A program made the translations under genes and the position numbers. Shown here piece by piece: positions 12,425-23,839 of a stretch of DNA of 64,000 nucleotides (within the stretch, counting starts at the first letter, position 1; every line of letters begins with the position of its first letter). The DNA is taken from NCBI RefSeq assembly GCF_036320965.1, contig NC_092236.1:21200518-21264517 (forward strand), given 5' to 3'. The notes under the pieces are model-generated. The model saw nothing but the letters and a program-made list of their open reading frames with translations, did no database searches and had not been told where the DNA came from. Origin of the DNA: Panulirus ornatus (taxonomy: Eukaryota; Arthropoda; Malacostraca; Decapoda; Palinuridae).

Positions 12425-13170
12425 TTGTTGTTTGCAGACGACATTGCTCTGATGGAAGGCTCGTGTAAGAACCTAGAAACTAGAGTCTAAGTTTGGACGA
12501 GAGTGTGTAGGGAGGAACTGAGAATCAAGTGAATAAAAGTAAGGTAACGAGGTTTAGCAGGCGGGCAAGACTGGCTGATTTGAGTGTGAGTTTACATGGA
12601 AAGAACCTGGAAGACACAGAGTGTTTTAGGTGCATGGGAGTGGACAAAACAGTGGATGGAGCTATGGGAAGTGCGCAACAGGGTGGGCGAGGCGGCAATC
12701 GTTCGGGATACAATGATGAGTGTGATTTATTCAATGATAGTTCCATCGGTGCTCTATGGTTGCGAGTCATTGACCTTAGATGCAAAAGACTGGAACATGG
12801 AAGATGTGTTAGAAATTGAATGTCTTTGGGCAATATCTGGTTTGAGGAGGGTTGATTGCGTAAGGAATAACGGTATAAGAGAAAGCTGTAAGCAGAGTAT
12901 AATTGACCGAATGTTGAATATGGTGCACGGAAATGGTATGACACAATAGAAAGGATGAGTAAAGAGAGATTGAGAAGAACTGTATGTCAGAGGTGGAGCA
13001 AAGGCAGGGGACTGAACCGTGAGGATGACAGAAGGGGTGAATGAAAAAGGTTTTGAGTTATTGGTGCCCTGAACATAGACGAAGGTGTGAGATGCGCCAG
13101 GGATAGAGAGAAATGGAGTGATATGGTATTCAGGGGGCGAACCTGTGTCGATGGGCTGAACTAGGGCACA
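12422..13170 (+). mobile_element. Old LINE-R fossil (RT FADD box to C-terminus)
   Basis: Starts at the RT catalytic box (ELLFADDIALMEGSCK), then LSVSLHGKNLEDTECFRCMG and VLYGCESLTLDAKDW in shifting frames. More diverged than the copy at 13341-15943. Confidence 0.8.
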
Positions 13171-13204
13171 TGAAGCAATCAAATGAAACCACGGAAAGGG
13201 TTAT

Positions 13205-13219
13205 TTATACACACACACA

Positions 13220-13271
<52 letters not shown>

Positions 13272-13272
13272 C

Positions 13273-13330
<58 letters not shown>

Positions 13331-13351
13331 ATATATATTTTTTTTTTTTTT
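13205..13351. repeat. (CA)n(AT)n(T)n compound microsatellite
   Basis: CA run 13209-13259, AT run 13260-13338 with interruptions, then poly(T), leading directly into the 3' end of a minus-strand LINE-R copy. Confidence 0.97.
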
Positions 13352-13454
13352 GTCGCTGTCTCCCGCGTTTGCGAGGTAGCGCAAGGAAACAGACGAAAGA
13401 AATGGCCCAACCCACACCCATACACATGCCTTGATTCAATCCACTGACAGCACG

Positions 13455-14171
13455 TCAACCCCGGTATACCACATCGCTCCAATTCACTCTATTCTTTGCC
13501 CTCCTTTCACCCTCCTGCATGTTCAGGCCCCGATAACACAAAATCTTTTTCACTCCATCTTTCCACCTCCAATTTGGTCTCCCTCTTCTCCTCGTTCCCT
13601 CCACCTCCGACACATATATCCTCTTGGTCAATCTTTCCTCACTCATTCTCTCCATGTGACCAAACCATTTCAAAACACCCTCTTCTGCTCTCTCAACCAC
13701 GCTCTTTTTATTTCCACACATCTCTCGTACCCTTTCGTTACTTACTCGATCAAACCACCTCACACCACACATTGTCCTCAAACATCTCATTTCCAGCACA
13801 TCCATCCTCCTGCGCACAACTCTATCCATAGTCCACGCCTCGCAACCATACAACATTGTTGGAACCACTTTTCCTTCAAACATACCCATTTTTGCTTTCC
13901 GAGATAATGTTCTCGACTTCCAAACATTCTTCAAGGCTCCCAGGATTTTCGCCCCCTCCCCCACCCTATGATCCACTTCCGCTTCCATGGTTCCATCCGC
14001 TGCCAGATCCACTCCCAGATATCTAAAACACTTTACTTCCTCCAGTTTTTCTCCATTCAAACTTACCTCCCAATTGACTTGACCCTCAACCCTACTGTAC
14101 CTAATAACCTTGCTCTTATTCACATTTGCTCTTAACTTTCTTCTTTCACACATTTTACCAAACTCAGTCAC
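13455..14171 (-). pseudogene. LINE-R RT thumb and C-terminal region, downstream open segment
   Basis: Continues the same polyprotein in another frame. Motifs in order: [79 protein letters not shown] and [13 protein letters not shown]. It ends near [10 protein letters not shown]. The function of the post-RT C-terminal region in this LINE group is not established. Confidence 0.88.
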
Positions 14172-15916
14172 CAGCTTCTGCAGTTTTCACATGAATCAGC
14201 CACCAGCGCTGTATCATCAGCGAACAACAACTGACTCACTTCCCAAGCTCTCTCATCCACAACAGACTTCATACTTGCCCCTCTTTCCAAAACTCTTGCA
14301 TTTACCTCCCTAACAACCCCTTCCATAAACAAATTAAACAACCATGGAGACATCACACACCCCTGCCGCAAACCTACATTCACTGAGAACCAATCACTTT
14401 TCTCTCTTCCTACACGTACACATGCCTTGCATCCTCGATAAAAACTTTTCACTGCTTCTAACAACTTGCCTCCCACACCATATATTCTTAATACCTTCCA
14501 CAGAGCATCTCTATCAACTCTATCATATGCCTTCTCCAGATCCATAAATGCTACATACAAATCCATTTGCTTTTCTAAGTATTTCTCACATACATTCTTC
14601 AAAGCAAACACCTGATCCACACATCCTCTACCACTTCTGAAACCACACTGCTCTTCCCCAGTCTGATGCTCTGTACATGCCTTCACCCTCTCAATCAATA
14701 CCCTCCCATATAATTTACCAGGAATACTCAACAAACTTATACCTCTGAAATTTGAGCACTCACTCTTATCTCCTTTGCCTTTGTACAATGGCACTATGCA
14801 CGCATTCCGCCAATCCTCAGGCACCTCACCATGAGTCATACATACATTAAATAACCTTACCAACCAGTCAATAATACAGTCACCCCCTTTTTTAATAAAT
14901 TCCACTGCAATACCATCCAAACCTGTTGCCTTGCCGGCTTTCATCTTCCGCAAAGCTTTTACTACCTCTTCTCTGTTTACCAAATCATTTTCCCTAACCC
15001 TCTCACTTTGCACACCACCTCGACCAAAACACCCTATATCTGCCACTCTATCATCAAACACATTCAACAAACCTTCAAAATACTCACTCCATCTCCTTCT
15101 CACATCACCACTACTTGTTATCACCTCCCCATTTGCGCCCTTCACTGAAGTTCCCATTTGCTCCCTTGTCTTACGCACTTTATTTACCTCCTTCCAGAAC
15201 ATCTTTTTATTCTCCCTAAAATTTAATGATACTCTCTCACCCCAACTCTCATTTGCCCTTTTTTTCACCTCTTGCACCTTTCTCTTGACCTTCTGTCTCT
15301 TTCTTTTATACATCTCCCACTCAATTGCATTTTTTCCCTGCAAAAATCGTCCAAATGCCTCTCTCTTCTTTTTCACTAATAATCTTACTTCTTCATCCCA
15401 CCACTCACTACCCTTTCTAATCAACCCACCTTCCACTCTTCTCATGCCACAAGCATCTTTTGCGCAATCCATCACTGATTCCCTAGATACATCCCATTCC
15501 TCCCCCACTCCCCTTACTTCCATTGTTCTCACCTTTTTCCATTCTGTACTCAGTCTCTCCTGGTACTTCCTCACACAAGTCTCCTTCCCAAGCTCACTTA
15601 CTCTCACTACCCTCTTCACCCCAACACTCACTCTTCTTTTCTGAAAACCCATACAAATCTTCACCTTAGCCTCCACAAGATAATGATCAGACATCCCTCC
15701 AGTTGCACCTCTCAGCACATTAACATCCAAAAGTCTCTCTTTCGCGCGCCTGTCAATTAACACGTAATCCAATAACGCTCTCTGGCCATCTCTCCTACTT
15801 ACATATGTATACTCATGTATATCTCGCTTTTTAAACCAGGTATTCCCAATCACCAGTCCTTTTTCAGCACATAAATCTACAAGCTCTTCACCATTTCCAT
15901 TTACAACACTGAACAC
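14168..15916 (-). pseudogene. LINE-R endonuclease/reverse transcriptase, upstream open segment
   Basis: Part of the polyprotein that makes retrotransposon cDNA at nicked target DNA. 582 codons: residues ~1-75 are the C-terminal part of an APE-type endonuclease ([24 protein letters not shown] with the catalytic SDH). A basic linker follows. RT begins ~315 ([10 protein letters not shown]), then [51 protein letters not shown] and the catalytic [10 protein letters not shown] near 566. The frame is lost right after FADD by a 1-base deletion. The Met at 15916 is internal: homology continues upstream into the truncation, so it is not the real start. Inactive copy. Confidence 0.88.
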
Positions 15917-15940
15917 CCCATGAATACCAATTATTCCCTC

Positions 15941-16082
<142 letters not shown>

Positions 16083-16305
16083 CTTTCTTTCTTTTAAACT
16101 ATTCGACATTTCCCGCGTTAGCGAGGTAGCGTTAAGAACAGAGGACTAAGCCTTTGTGGAATATCCTCACCTGGCCCCCTTCTGTTCCTTCTTTTGGAAA
16201 ATTAAAAAAAAACGAGAGGGGAGGATTTCTAGCCTCCCGCTCCCTCCCCTTTTAGTCGCTTACGACACGCAGGGAATACGTGGGAAGTATTCTTAATTCT
16301 TAATT

Positions 16306-16310
<5 letters not shown>
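16083..16310 (-). mobile_element. SINE-like element sharing the LINE-R 3' hairpin
   Basis: In minus orientation the 3' end carries the cgctacctcgctaacgcggg hairpin (16111-16130 on plus). The body has conserved words gaatacttcccac...gtattccctgcgtgtcgtaa and a run of A/T. Same family as 60795-61032. Flanked on both sides by AT tracts. Confidence 0.8.

Positions 16311-16398
<88 letters not shown>
16309..16398. repeat. (AT)n microsatellite
   Basis: About 45 perfect AT units at the 5' end of the SINE-like element. Confidence 0.98.
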
Positions 16399-16402
<4 letters not shown>

Positions 16403-16769
16403 TCAGTATGGTTTATATACTGAATATTATTAAAGTTACGAGAAAAATACTGATCTCGTACATATCAATAACATTCCTTCTTTTGCTCATTTCACCAATT
16501 TCTCTTTTGTTTTATCTTTTATCTGTCGCTTTCCTACGTTATCCTCAAAACCCTATAGTTCAGGCAACCCGATAATTTACTTGCTTTCTGATAATCAAGA
16601 TTTGCACAGGACCAATAAAGTTGCTCTACACTTAAGTCATTGGCTTGAATGGTCGCATAAGGAAAGGTCTTGCTTATCTTACAATTCTTTGTCTTTATTC
16701 TTGACAGCAGATCATACTGGGCTAGTTTATAATACTGTTTGAAAACACTTAATAGCTCATATATAATTT

Positions 16770-16875
16770 GTAGCACGGCCAGCCCAGAGTCGAACCCACA
16801 TTCGTTCGAATCCTGGGCGTGGCAGCGAGCGTACAACCGAACCAAGTGATTATCCCCTCTCAGGGCTGATCCATG
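16770..16875 (-). mobile_element. tRNA-derived SINE, second type
   Basis: On the minus strand, a box A-like cttggttcggttgtacgc (complement of 16829-16846) is followed by a perfect box B ggttcgactc (complement of 16787-16796) at tRNA-like spacing. It abuts a CA tract. Confidence 0.5.
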
Positions 16876-16899
16876 ACACACACACACACACACACACAC
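16875..16899. repeat. (CA)n microsatellite
   Basis: Short perfect CA run. Confidence 0.95.
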
Positions 16900-18120
16900 G
16901 GCGGTAACTTAAGGTCGATGTGACAGCCAACTTTAGGGCCACAGGGTCGTCAGGGAGATGCTGGTTTTCTATGGGGTGACTATAAACTCTCCTGGACCTC
17001 AGTTCCACTCACCACTCACGTCACAGGTGAAGTCACACACATTTTAGACCAAATGACGAACATAAACAGCTAAAAGAGTTTTCATGAGCCGTTATTCCTC
17101 CTGCTCCTTCTCTCTGAATCTCCCACAAGGGAAAATGTTTTTGCACAATGACTGTCGTCCTTCGACCTTACAGCCTAATCCTGGCTGTATCTCTTGCCAT
17201 CTTGCAGGTTTCTGCCGTTGGTAGTTAGCATTATGTTGCCCCTAATGACAAAAATATGCCCCGGAGCCATACCTCACGTTACCTCCAGGAAATTCCATTG
17301 AGCTCTGACATCCAGCCAGAACATGGGGACAAAAGACCGTAGCCGTCCCCACCGAAATGAGTTTTAGTCAGGCTGCAGACCCGAGACGAAGCCATCTCAG
17401 AGACTCTAGTGAGACTTTTCTCATAATAATGATTATTTCTAAATGTTACTAAGGCCTTTATTACCATAATGATCATCATTTCTGTTCCTACCGTCGTAAC
17501 TTATCAGAAACCAAAGGACTTTTATATGTATAATTATCTATCGCAGCTAAAAACTCTGTCTGGGCTTATTATTAGAATCGTAATTGTTCGTTTTTCTTTA
17601 TTACCGTTATTCATCATTATTTTTTTTGTACCCTCGAAATTACGGCCATATCTATTACCACTAACGTTTTTCACCCTTGCTCATCTGGGACCATCTGTCT
17701 CCTTGCCATTAGTCTCCGAGCGTCTGTTGTCTCGGCAAGACGAGGGGTAACGACTTCTGTTATTGACCTGTCCACAGCCTCTGGATATGAGGTGCCATTA
17801 CTGAACCATCGGTATGTGTTGCCTTCCACCTTCACGCTACAAGTGAATCCTTCTGCAGTAAAATACTGTTAATCTTTTAGGAGGAAAAAATGATCTGGGG
17901 AGGAAAGGTATAAAGTATGCGTTAAAAGTACGTACAGTGGATAAGTAACAACAGTGACATTTAAACGTGAGGTAGGATACGCTACCACAGCACCGTAAAG
18001 ATATATACCTGAAAATCCGTTGGGGAATTCAGCGCTGTAAATCCCATGTGGTACTCACCCAATGTGCTTTACACTACTTTCTATAGTATGTTCAGTAACT
18101 GGCTTCAGATCTTCAATCAG
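16900..18120. other. Unassigned stretch
   Basis: No supported gene or repeat. Small open frames without motifs. Confidence 0.4.
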
Positions 18121-18129
18121 TTTAAGTAT

Positions 18130-19360
18130 GAAAGCGTAAAGAAAAAAGGATCAAACTTCTTCCAACTATTGGCCCACTGTTTTCACTTCAACTGTTTCCA
18201 TAGTTTTTAAAACTTTTAACAAACTTTCTCGAACACTTAAAACCTCGTTTTCTACTTTTTGATCAGGAAAATTGCTTTCTCTCGTATGTGACTCACCCGT
18301 GGTCCACCTCTCTCAGACATTTTAGTGTAACTTTACTCACAGTCCACAACATCTCCAAAACAATTAACAAGGTGTCGCACAAGTCTTCACTCTCTTACCA
18401 ACTTTCGTTCGGCTTCTCTGTTTGTCTCTTCCCTAATGCAGAACTTCGACTGGTCGACCCACTGCATTGCCCTTCTGCTGCAACTTCGTTATTCTATCAT
18501 CAGTAATGTCTCTCTGGGTTCTGTTCTATCACCTTCTCTCCGTAAATGTTCGCCTCACATCAAGATGTGACCCACTCCACCACTTTACACACTTCCGTTC
18601 ACTTTCCCTTCCTTCTTCATTCTAATGTTCATTCTCCTCGTGCTGAATATATTTCATGTCTCTCATTTCGGACCACTGCAACATCTCAGGATGGGGATGC
18701 AATAACCTGATTCAATTCAAGAGCGCTAAGATGCAATTACTCCCTCTACCTCTTTTTAGTCTTGCTCGTTTCCCCTCTGTTCAGTTTCAAACTACCAGAA
18801 CTCAACCGTATGAAAACAGAAATATGGGAATAACTATATGCTCCACTCTGTCCTAGAAACCCTATAGATTTAGCATCACAAAATCCGCTTCCCAAGGTCC
18901 GTGCGCGTTGTATAATTGTTGTAATCATTTTTCGTGTGAGCATTTCATTCACATCTATTCACCCTGGAACGGAGTACTGGAGTTGTTCTACGTCCACCTC
19001 TCTGCTTGAGAAAGTGGAATCAAAGACCTTCCATCTCATCAATCCTCCAGGTAATACCACTCTTCAACTATTCCTTACTATACTGTGACGGTGCTCTCCT
19101 CTCCCTCTTCTACAGGTATCATTTTCTAGCGTCTGGCTGCTGCTTCCATTGCTTTCTGTATGGAGACCAGACACCCAAAGTTTGACCGTTGTGATACCTC
19201 GTTTCCTCGAACATCCAAACTGTGAAATTCTCTTCCATCTTTCGTCTTTACCATTTCCTGTAACCCTTTTACCATCAAGAATCAACTCTACAAACACTTG
19301 CGAAACCCTGATTAATTTTTTCATTCTTGTTCTCTCACTATTTGTTTTCACCTGAGATGG
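18130..19360 (+). mobile_element. Jockey-like LINE fossil (RT to C-terminus)
   Basis: Broken frames read NVSLGSVLSPS (RT GVPQGSVLSP, ~18504-18540) and at the far end TSFPRTSKL, NSLPSF and PFTIKNQLYKHL (~19195-19300), the C-terminus typical of Jockey-type elements. Confidence 0.7.
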
Positions 19361-19506
19361 TCTTGATTGAAGCATGTGTTGCCTGTTTCATGTCGGTCAA
19401 TTAACAAAAAAAAAAATCAAGTTTACAAAAATTCCTGCAATTCAAAACGTAGCTCCCAATTTGATTTCCTCCTTCGTTGGCTGGTGCATAAAAATGATTC
19501 TGAAAA

Positions 19507-19509
<3 letters not shown>

Positions 19510-19582
<73 letters not shown>
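19510..19582. repeat. (AT)n microsatellite
   Basis: About 36 perfect AT units. Confidence 0.98.
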
Positions 19583-19584
<2 letters not shown>

Positions 19585-20042
19585 AATATGAGTTAGGATT
19601 ACAAAAAAAAATCAGGAAGCATCGAAAAAGGGAAATAGTTTTTTTTTTTCCTAGCTGAAAGACGAGGCAGACTGTCCGAGCCAGAATATGTTTTACGGAC
19701 ACAGAAATAGAGATAACTTAATCACGACGAGATTTAGCCAAAAGGTAGGGTTGGGGCTGGCGCACAGCGATCACTGCAGGAAAATTTAGGTACAAAGAAC
19801 GAATCATGTGAGTTGCGTGTTGCCAAGTGTTCTGCATAAGATGGAAAGATCGTACGTTTACTCACTGAAAGCCAACGGCCCACGTGTGGGTGAGGCAGAG
19901 GGAAAAGACATTTGCCTAAGCCACAGGTGTGCACCTTGACAGCCACTGAAGTGCTGGATCACCACGCAGCCGTCACTAACCCTTCCGATACCATTATTAC
20001 ACGTCCCTGGTCGATGGTTGCTTATGAGCCTATGAACTACAA

Positions 20043-20046
<4 letters not shown>
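19583..20046. other. Unassigned stretch
   Basis: Nothing identifiable. Confidence 0.4.

Positions 20047-20111
<65 letters not shown>
20047..20111. repeat. (GA)n microsatellite
   Basis: Perfect GA run. Confidence 0.98.
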
Positions 20112-20113
<2 letters not shown>

Positions 20114-21544
20114 GTGGGAAGTAAGTGATCGAAAAACTTTATCTCCACGTTTATAAGCAGCAGCCGCAGTATATGCTCCATCCCTCCACGCCAGTAGAGA
20201 GCCGGAGTATGAAAATTAAAGTCCACTTTACTTTACAAGCCTTGCCTGATGGCCAGGTATTAGAGGCAGCGCCTGAGCGCGTATGTTGCTGGGGAATAAT
20301 GGCTCTCACAGTGATAAGAAAAACACCTCGAGCAGCGAGGAAGGATCGGCTATTAGAGTCAGTTTCCTGAATATTACAAGCTTGAGAGCTATTTTCTGTT
20401 GAGTCCAGTAAGATAGGGAGAAGTAGGTGAAGGTAGCGGAGTCCTGAAGAAGGCGGTGTAGGAGGAGGTGGTAGCGGCGGTGGGAAGGAAGGATGGTGAG
20501 GAGACGCAGCAACGTATCCATGTTGCACTGTGTGCTGACATCACAACACAAGGCCATGTTGTGTAGTGTGGTGACCTCGTCACGAAATCTCGTATAGTAC
20601 TGTGTGATGACATCACGACACAAGCCCAATTAAGAGTACTGACTTCACAAGAAACACTACAGCTACTGACAGTAGCGTTACGTGCTGGCAAGTGCTTTGT
20701 GCAGACCTGAAGGAAATGTACAAGTATCTTGTCTGTGCTCTTTCTCTCTTGGAGTAACGGGTTTTTGTTGCTAAATTACAAGGGTGTTTAAATAGATGTG
20801 ATCAGTCTGAGGCTGAGTCATATCATGGTGTATGGCAACATAAAGCTTTATAGAAATTACGGACAGTGACAAAATGGTTTTCCTTAGAGCAAATTACTGA
20901 TTCTCTGCTTCTGGCACGCACTCCCTGGTACTGACTGCGAGAATACCTGTCCCTGGTGCTTACCCTTATATAGATCAGCTAGCTCGAATAATCCAAAAGA
21001 ATATAATGATAGATGATACAGTCTTATCCGCCCTGTAGGCATAGCAACAATGGGCAAGATACCCTAATACACCACACTGATACTAGTGCTCCGCGGCCGG
21101 GCATATAACTAGAGCAGGAGCAACGAGAGCGTTTAGTGCTGCCACCATTACCTTCTGAGCATCAGATGCCTCACTGTACTTCCCATCCTATTTCTGTTAT
21201 CCTTCTTCTCTGGTAATCGCAGGTGAATTAACGGTTCAATCTAAAAAAGTAAAGGATACATTTCTGCCTCAGCCCCAAACATAATATCATAAGGTACACC
21301 GTTCGACATTGGCAGGAGCAACTCCTTTTAACTCAGATAGATTCTCTTATAACTACTGGAGACTGAAACGAAAACCACGGTCACAAACAACATAGATAGC
21401 AAGAAACTCCAGGTGATAGAAAAGAGCACAACTGAACTGTATATTATAACAGAGATGCCGAAATCTCATTATTGAGAGACACATTGATCATTTACCGAAT
21501 AGCACAAAATCTAAGACACAATACAGTGTGAAAGTATTGAAATT

Positions 21545-21549
<5 letters not shown>
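20112..21549. other. Unassigned stretch
   Basis: Weak recurrences of tgacatcac(a/g)acacaag around 20535-20650. No gene supported. Confidence 0.4.

Positions 21550-21622
<73 letters not shown>
21550..21622. repeat. (GA)n microsatellite
   Basis: Perfect GA run. Confidence 0.98.
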
Positions 21623-21623
<1 letters not shown>

Positions 21624-21794
21624 CCCCTGTATATATGCTTTTAATAACCCAAATGTACATTACGGGGAGGGAGTTCTACACCCTTGAGCGTATGTGCAAA
21701 TTAATCATACAACCCCTGGTAACGCCGTGCACGGTACGTTTAATCAGGAGCTGCGGCACAGGTGCGCAAAAAAAAGGCACTCAGTAGCACTACA

Positions 21795-22140
21795 TTAGCC
21801 AAATGGTTGCGCTGCTGAAATGAAGAAGCCAGTGGCTGGGCTGCTATGGTGAGGGAGCCATTGGTTGGGCTCCTATAGTGAGGGAGCCAGTGGCTGGGCT
21901 GCTATGGTGATGAAGTTAGTAGCTGGGATACTGTGGTGAGGGAGCCTGTGGTTGGGCTCCTGTAGTGAAGGAGCTAGTGTTTAGGCTTTTGTAGTGAGGA
22001 CTCCAATGGCTGGTTGTTGCTGTGAGTGAGCTAGTTGCTTAGTTGCTTTGGCGAGGTACCCAGTGGTTGAACTGCTGCAGTGAGGGAGCCAGTGGCTCGG
22101 CTGTGGCAGTGAGGGCTGGGTGAAGGCTGGGCCGGAATGG
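21795..22140 (+). repeat. 29-bp degenerate minisatellite
   Basis: About 11 units of gtgagggagccagtggctgg + gctgctatg, each about 29 bp, with 10-30% divergence. Confidence 0.88.
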
Positions 22141-22717
22141 TGAGATTGTTAGTGTGTTGAAAGATGCAGCTCGAGTTGAAGTTAAGTTGGTGAAGAGTCA
22201 GATTTTACTTGTATTTCTGGAAAATCTGAATGAAAATATTTGAAAGATGTGTTTAACAACGGACGACGCGCTAACAGTCTTGAGAATATTTCAGAGGAAG
22301 ATCACGGTGTCAGTTTGAATCTGGAGAATAAAATAAATCCGTTTGCTCAACATCATCTCTCACGTACATAAAACATCAGCCGAGAGAGGAACAGGTCACT
22401 TTGTCGGGGGACGAGGCAAAATAGTGAGACAAAGCAACGAAACCACAGCAAATACCACTCTGCAAGTCTTGCCTGGACAAGAAGAAAAAATCATATTTGC
22501 CCCTGATGCATTTGAGGGTCTAGGATACCGGATATCTGGGAGAAACCATTTTAGTTTAGAACTGACGGAGCCATGTCTTTTGTGCGAGAGGGAGGCTACA
22601 ATACTAGATGACTTCGAGTTGCATCTAAATACAGGGCTATTATTGCATGACCGTGTCACACGCCAACCCAGGCAAGGGCGTCATGATAACTAACACTTCC
22701 TTTGTTTTCGTGGGCAG
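22141..22717 (+). other. Region upstream of the first visible phosphatase exon
   Basis: Presumed intron; no convincing ATG exon ending in phase 1 found. A 116-codon open frame (22343-22690) lacks recognisable motifs and is not called. Confidence 0.45.
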
Positions 22718-22845
22718 CACTGAAGGCGGCGCTGCTGATCCAGCGATGGTACCGCCGGTACTGTGCCAGGCTGGAGATCCGGCGACGGTACACCTGGACC
22801 ATCTTCCAGTCCATCGAGTATGCCGGCGAGCAGGACCAGATGAAG
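22718..22845 (+). CDS. rdgC: Phosphatase exon 1 of those visible: IQ calmodulin-binding motif
   Basis: The acceptor ...gtgggcag ends at 22717 and the donor AAG|gtgagc starts at 22846. The exon begins with two bases of a split codon, so an upstream exon ending in phase 1 must exist. It encodes [14 protein letters not shown], matching the IQxxxRxxxxR pattern, followed by the [20 protein letters not shown] segment typical of the PPEF/RdgC N-terminus. It ends in phase 0. Confidence 0.93.
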
Positions 22846-23418
22846 GTGAGCTCCTCATCCTTTTGGCCTCGGACCTCGAGGTTCGTATCTCACACACTCG
22901 TTGTAAGGTCAGGAGTTACGGTAGGTACGTCTCATACTTGAGTCTATACTATCCCGAGCCTCACATTAATGGGTGTGTCTTATGAGGCTGATTAGCACGT
23001 TCAGATGTGTTTACTGTCCAACAGGAAAAATATGTGAGAGAGCGTGTGTACTGAGATCACATATCCTGTGTGGTGTAAGAAGTATGGTGTAAGATTTTGT
23101 AATGCCAAAAGACAGCAGAAGGTAATCAGTATCTTCCGCAGGGGCACTGCTGTTAAGAGGGCAGCTGGCGGTACAAATGTCTCCAGCCGCTGTACAGTTA
23201 GTTGTTGGTAGGGCAGCTGCTTCCTGCTGTATACCCGGGTGCCTGGACAGCTGAGGCTTTACTAATATTCCCTCTCTCTCCCACAGTTGTATAACTTCTT
23301 CAACGCACTCCTCACTCACATGGGCAGTGGTTCTATGACGGAGATCATGGAGGCGCTCTCCCCCCGTGCTTCACCCACGAGAGGTAGGTGTGTGTGTGTG
23401 TGTGTGTGTGTGTGCGTA

Positions 23419-23502
<84 letters not shown>

Positions 23503-23759
23503 AGTGTGTGTGTATATAACAGGTGTTACCGGACTCCGCCTGCATGTGGTTACATCGCGAGTGAAAGGACATCTTCGGCAAGACTGTATTATCATCAATG
23601 GACGAAATATGAATTACAGTCTCGTCGAAGAACTTCTCACTCTAAAGGAATCCATCAATCCTTTGCTCCTGATTGGAGCGCAGCCTTGAAACTGCGGAGG
23701 CAACATAAAAAAAGGTGTTCTAAGGTTGTTTATTGGACATAAAAATGAGAGAGAGAGAG

Positions 23760-23839
<80 letters not shown>

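Noticed and set aside
13496..15644. Plus-strand open frames of 111-237 codons across the LINE-R copy
   Set aside because: Antisense shadows of the minus-strand RT coding sequence, rich in Ser/Pro/His/Leu and without homology.
22343..22693. 116-codon open frame just upstream of the first phosphatase exon
   Set aside because: Considered as the missing N-terminal exon, but it has no family similarity and no phase-1 donor leading to the 22718 acceptor.
23345..23598. Poly(His-Thr) frames opposite exon 2
   Set aside because: Translation of the GT/CA microsatellite.
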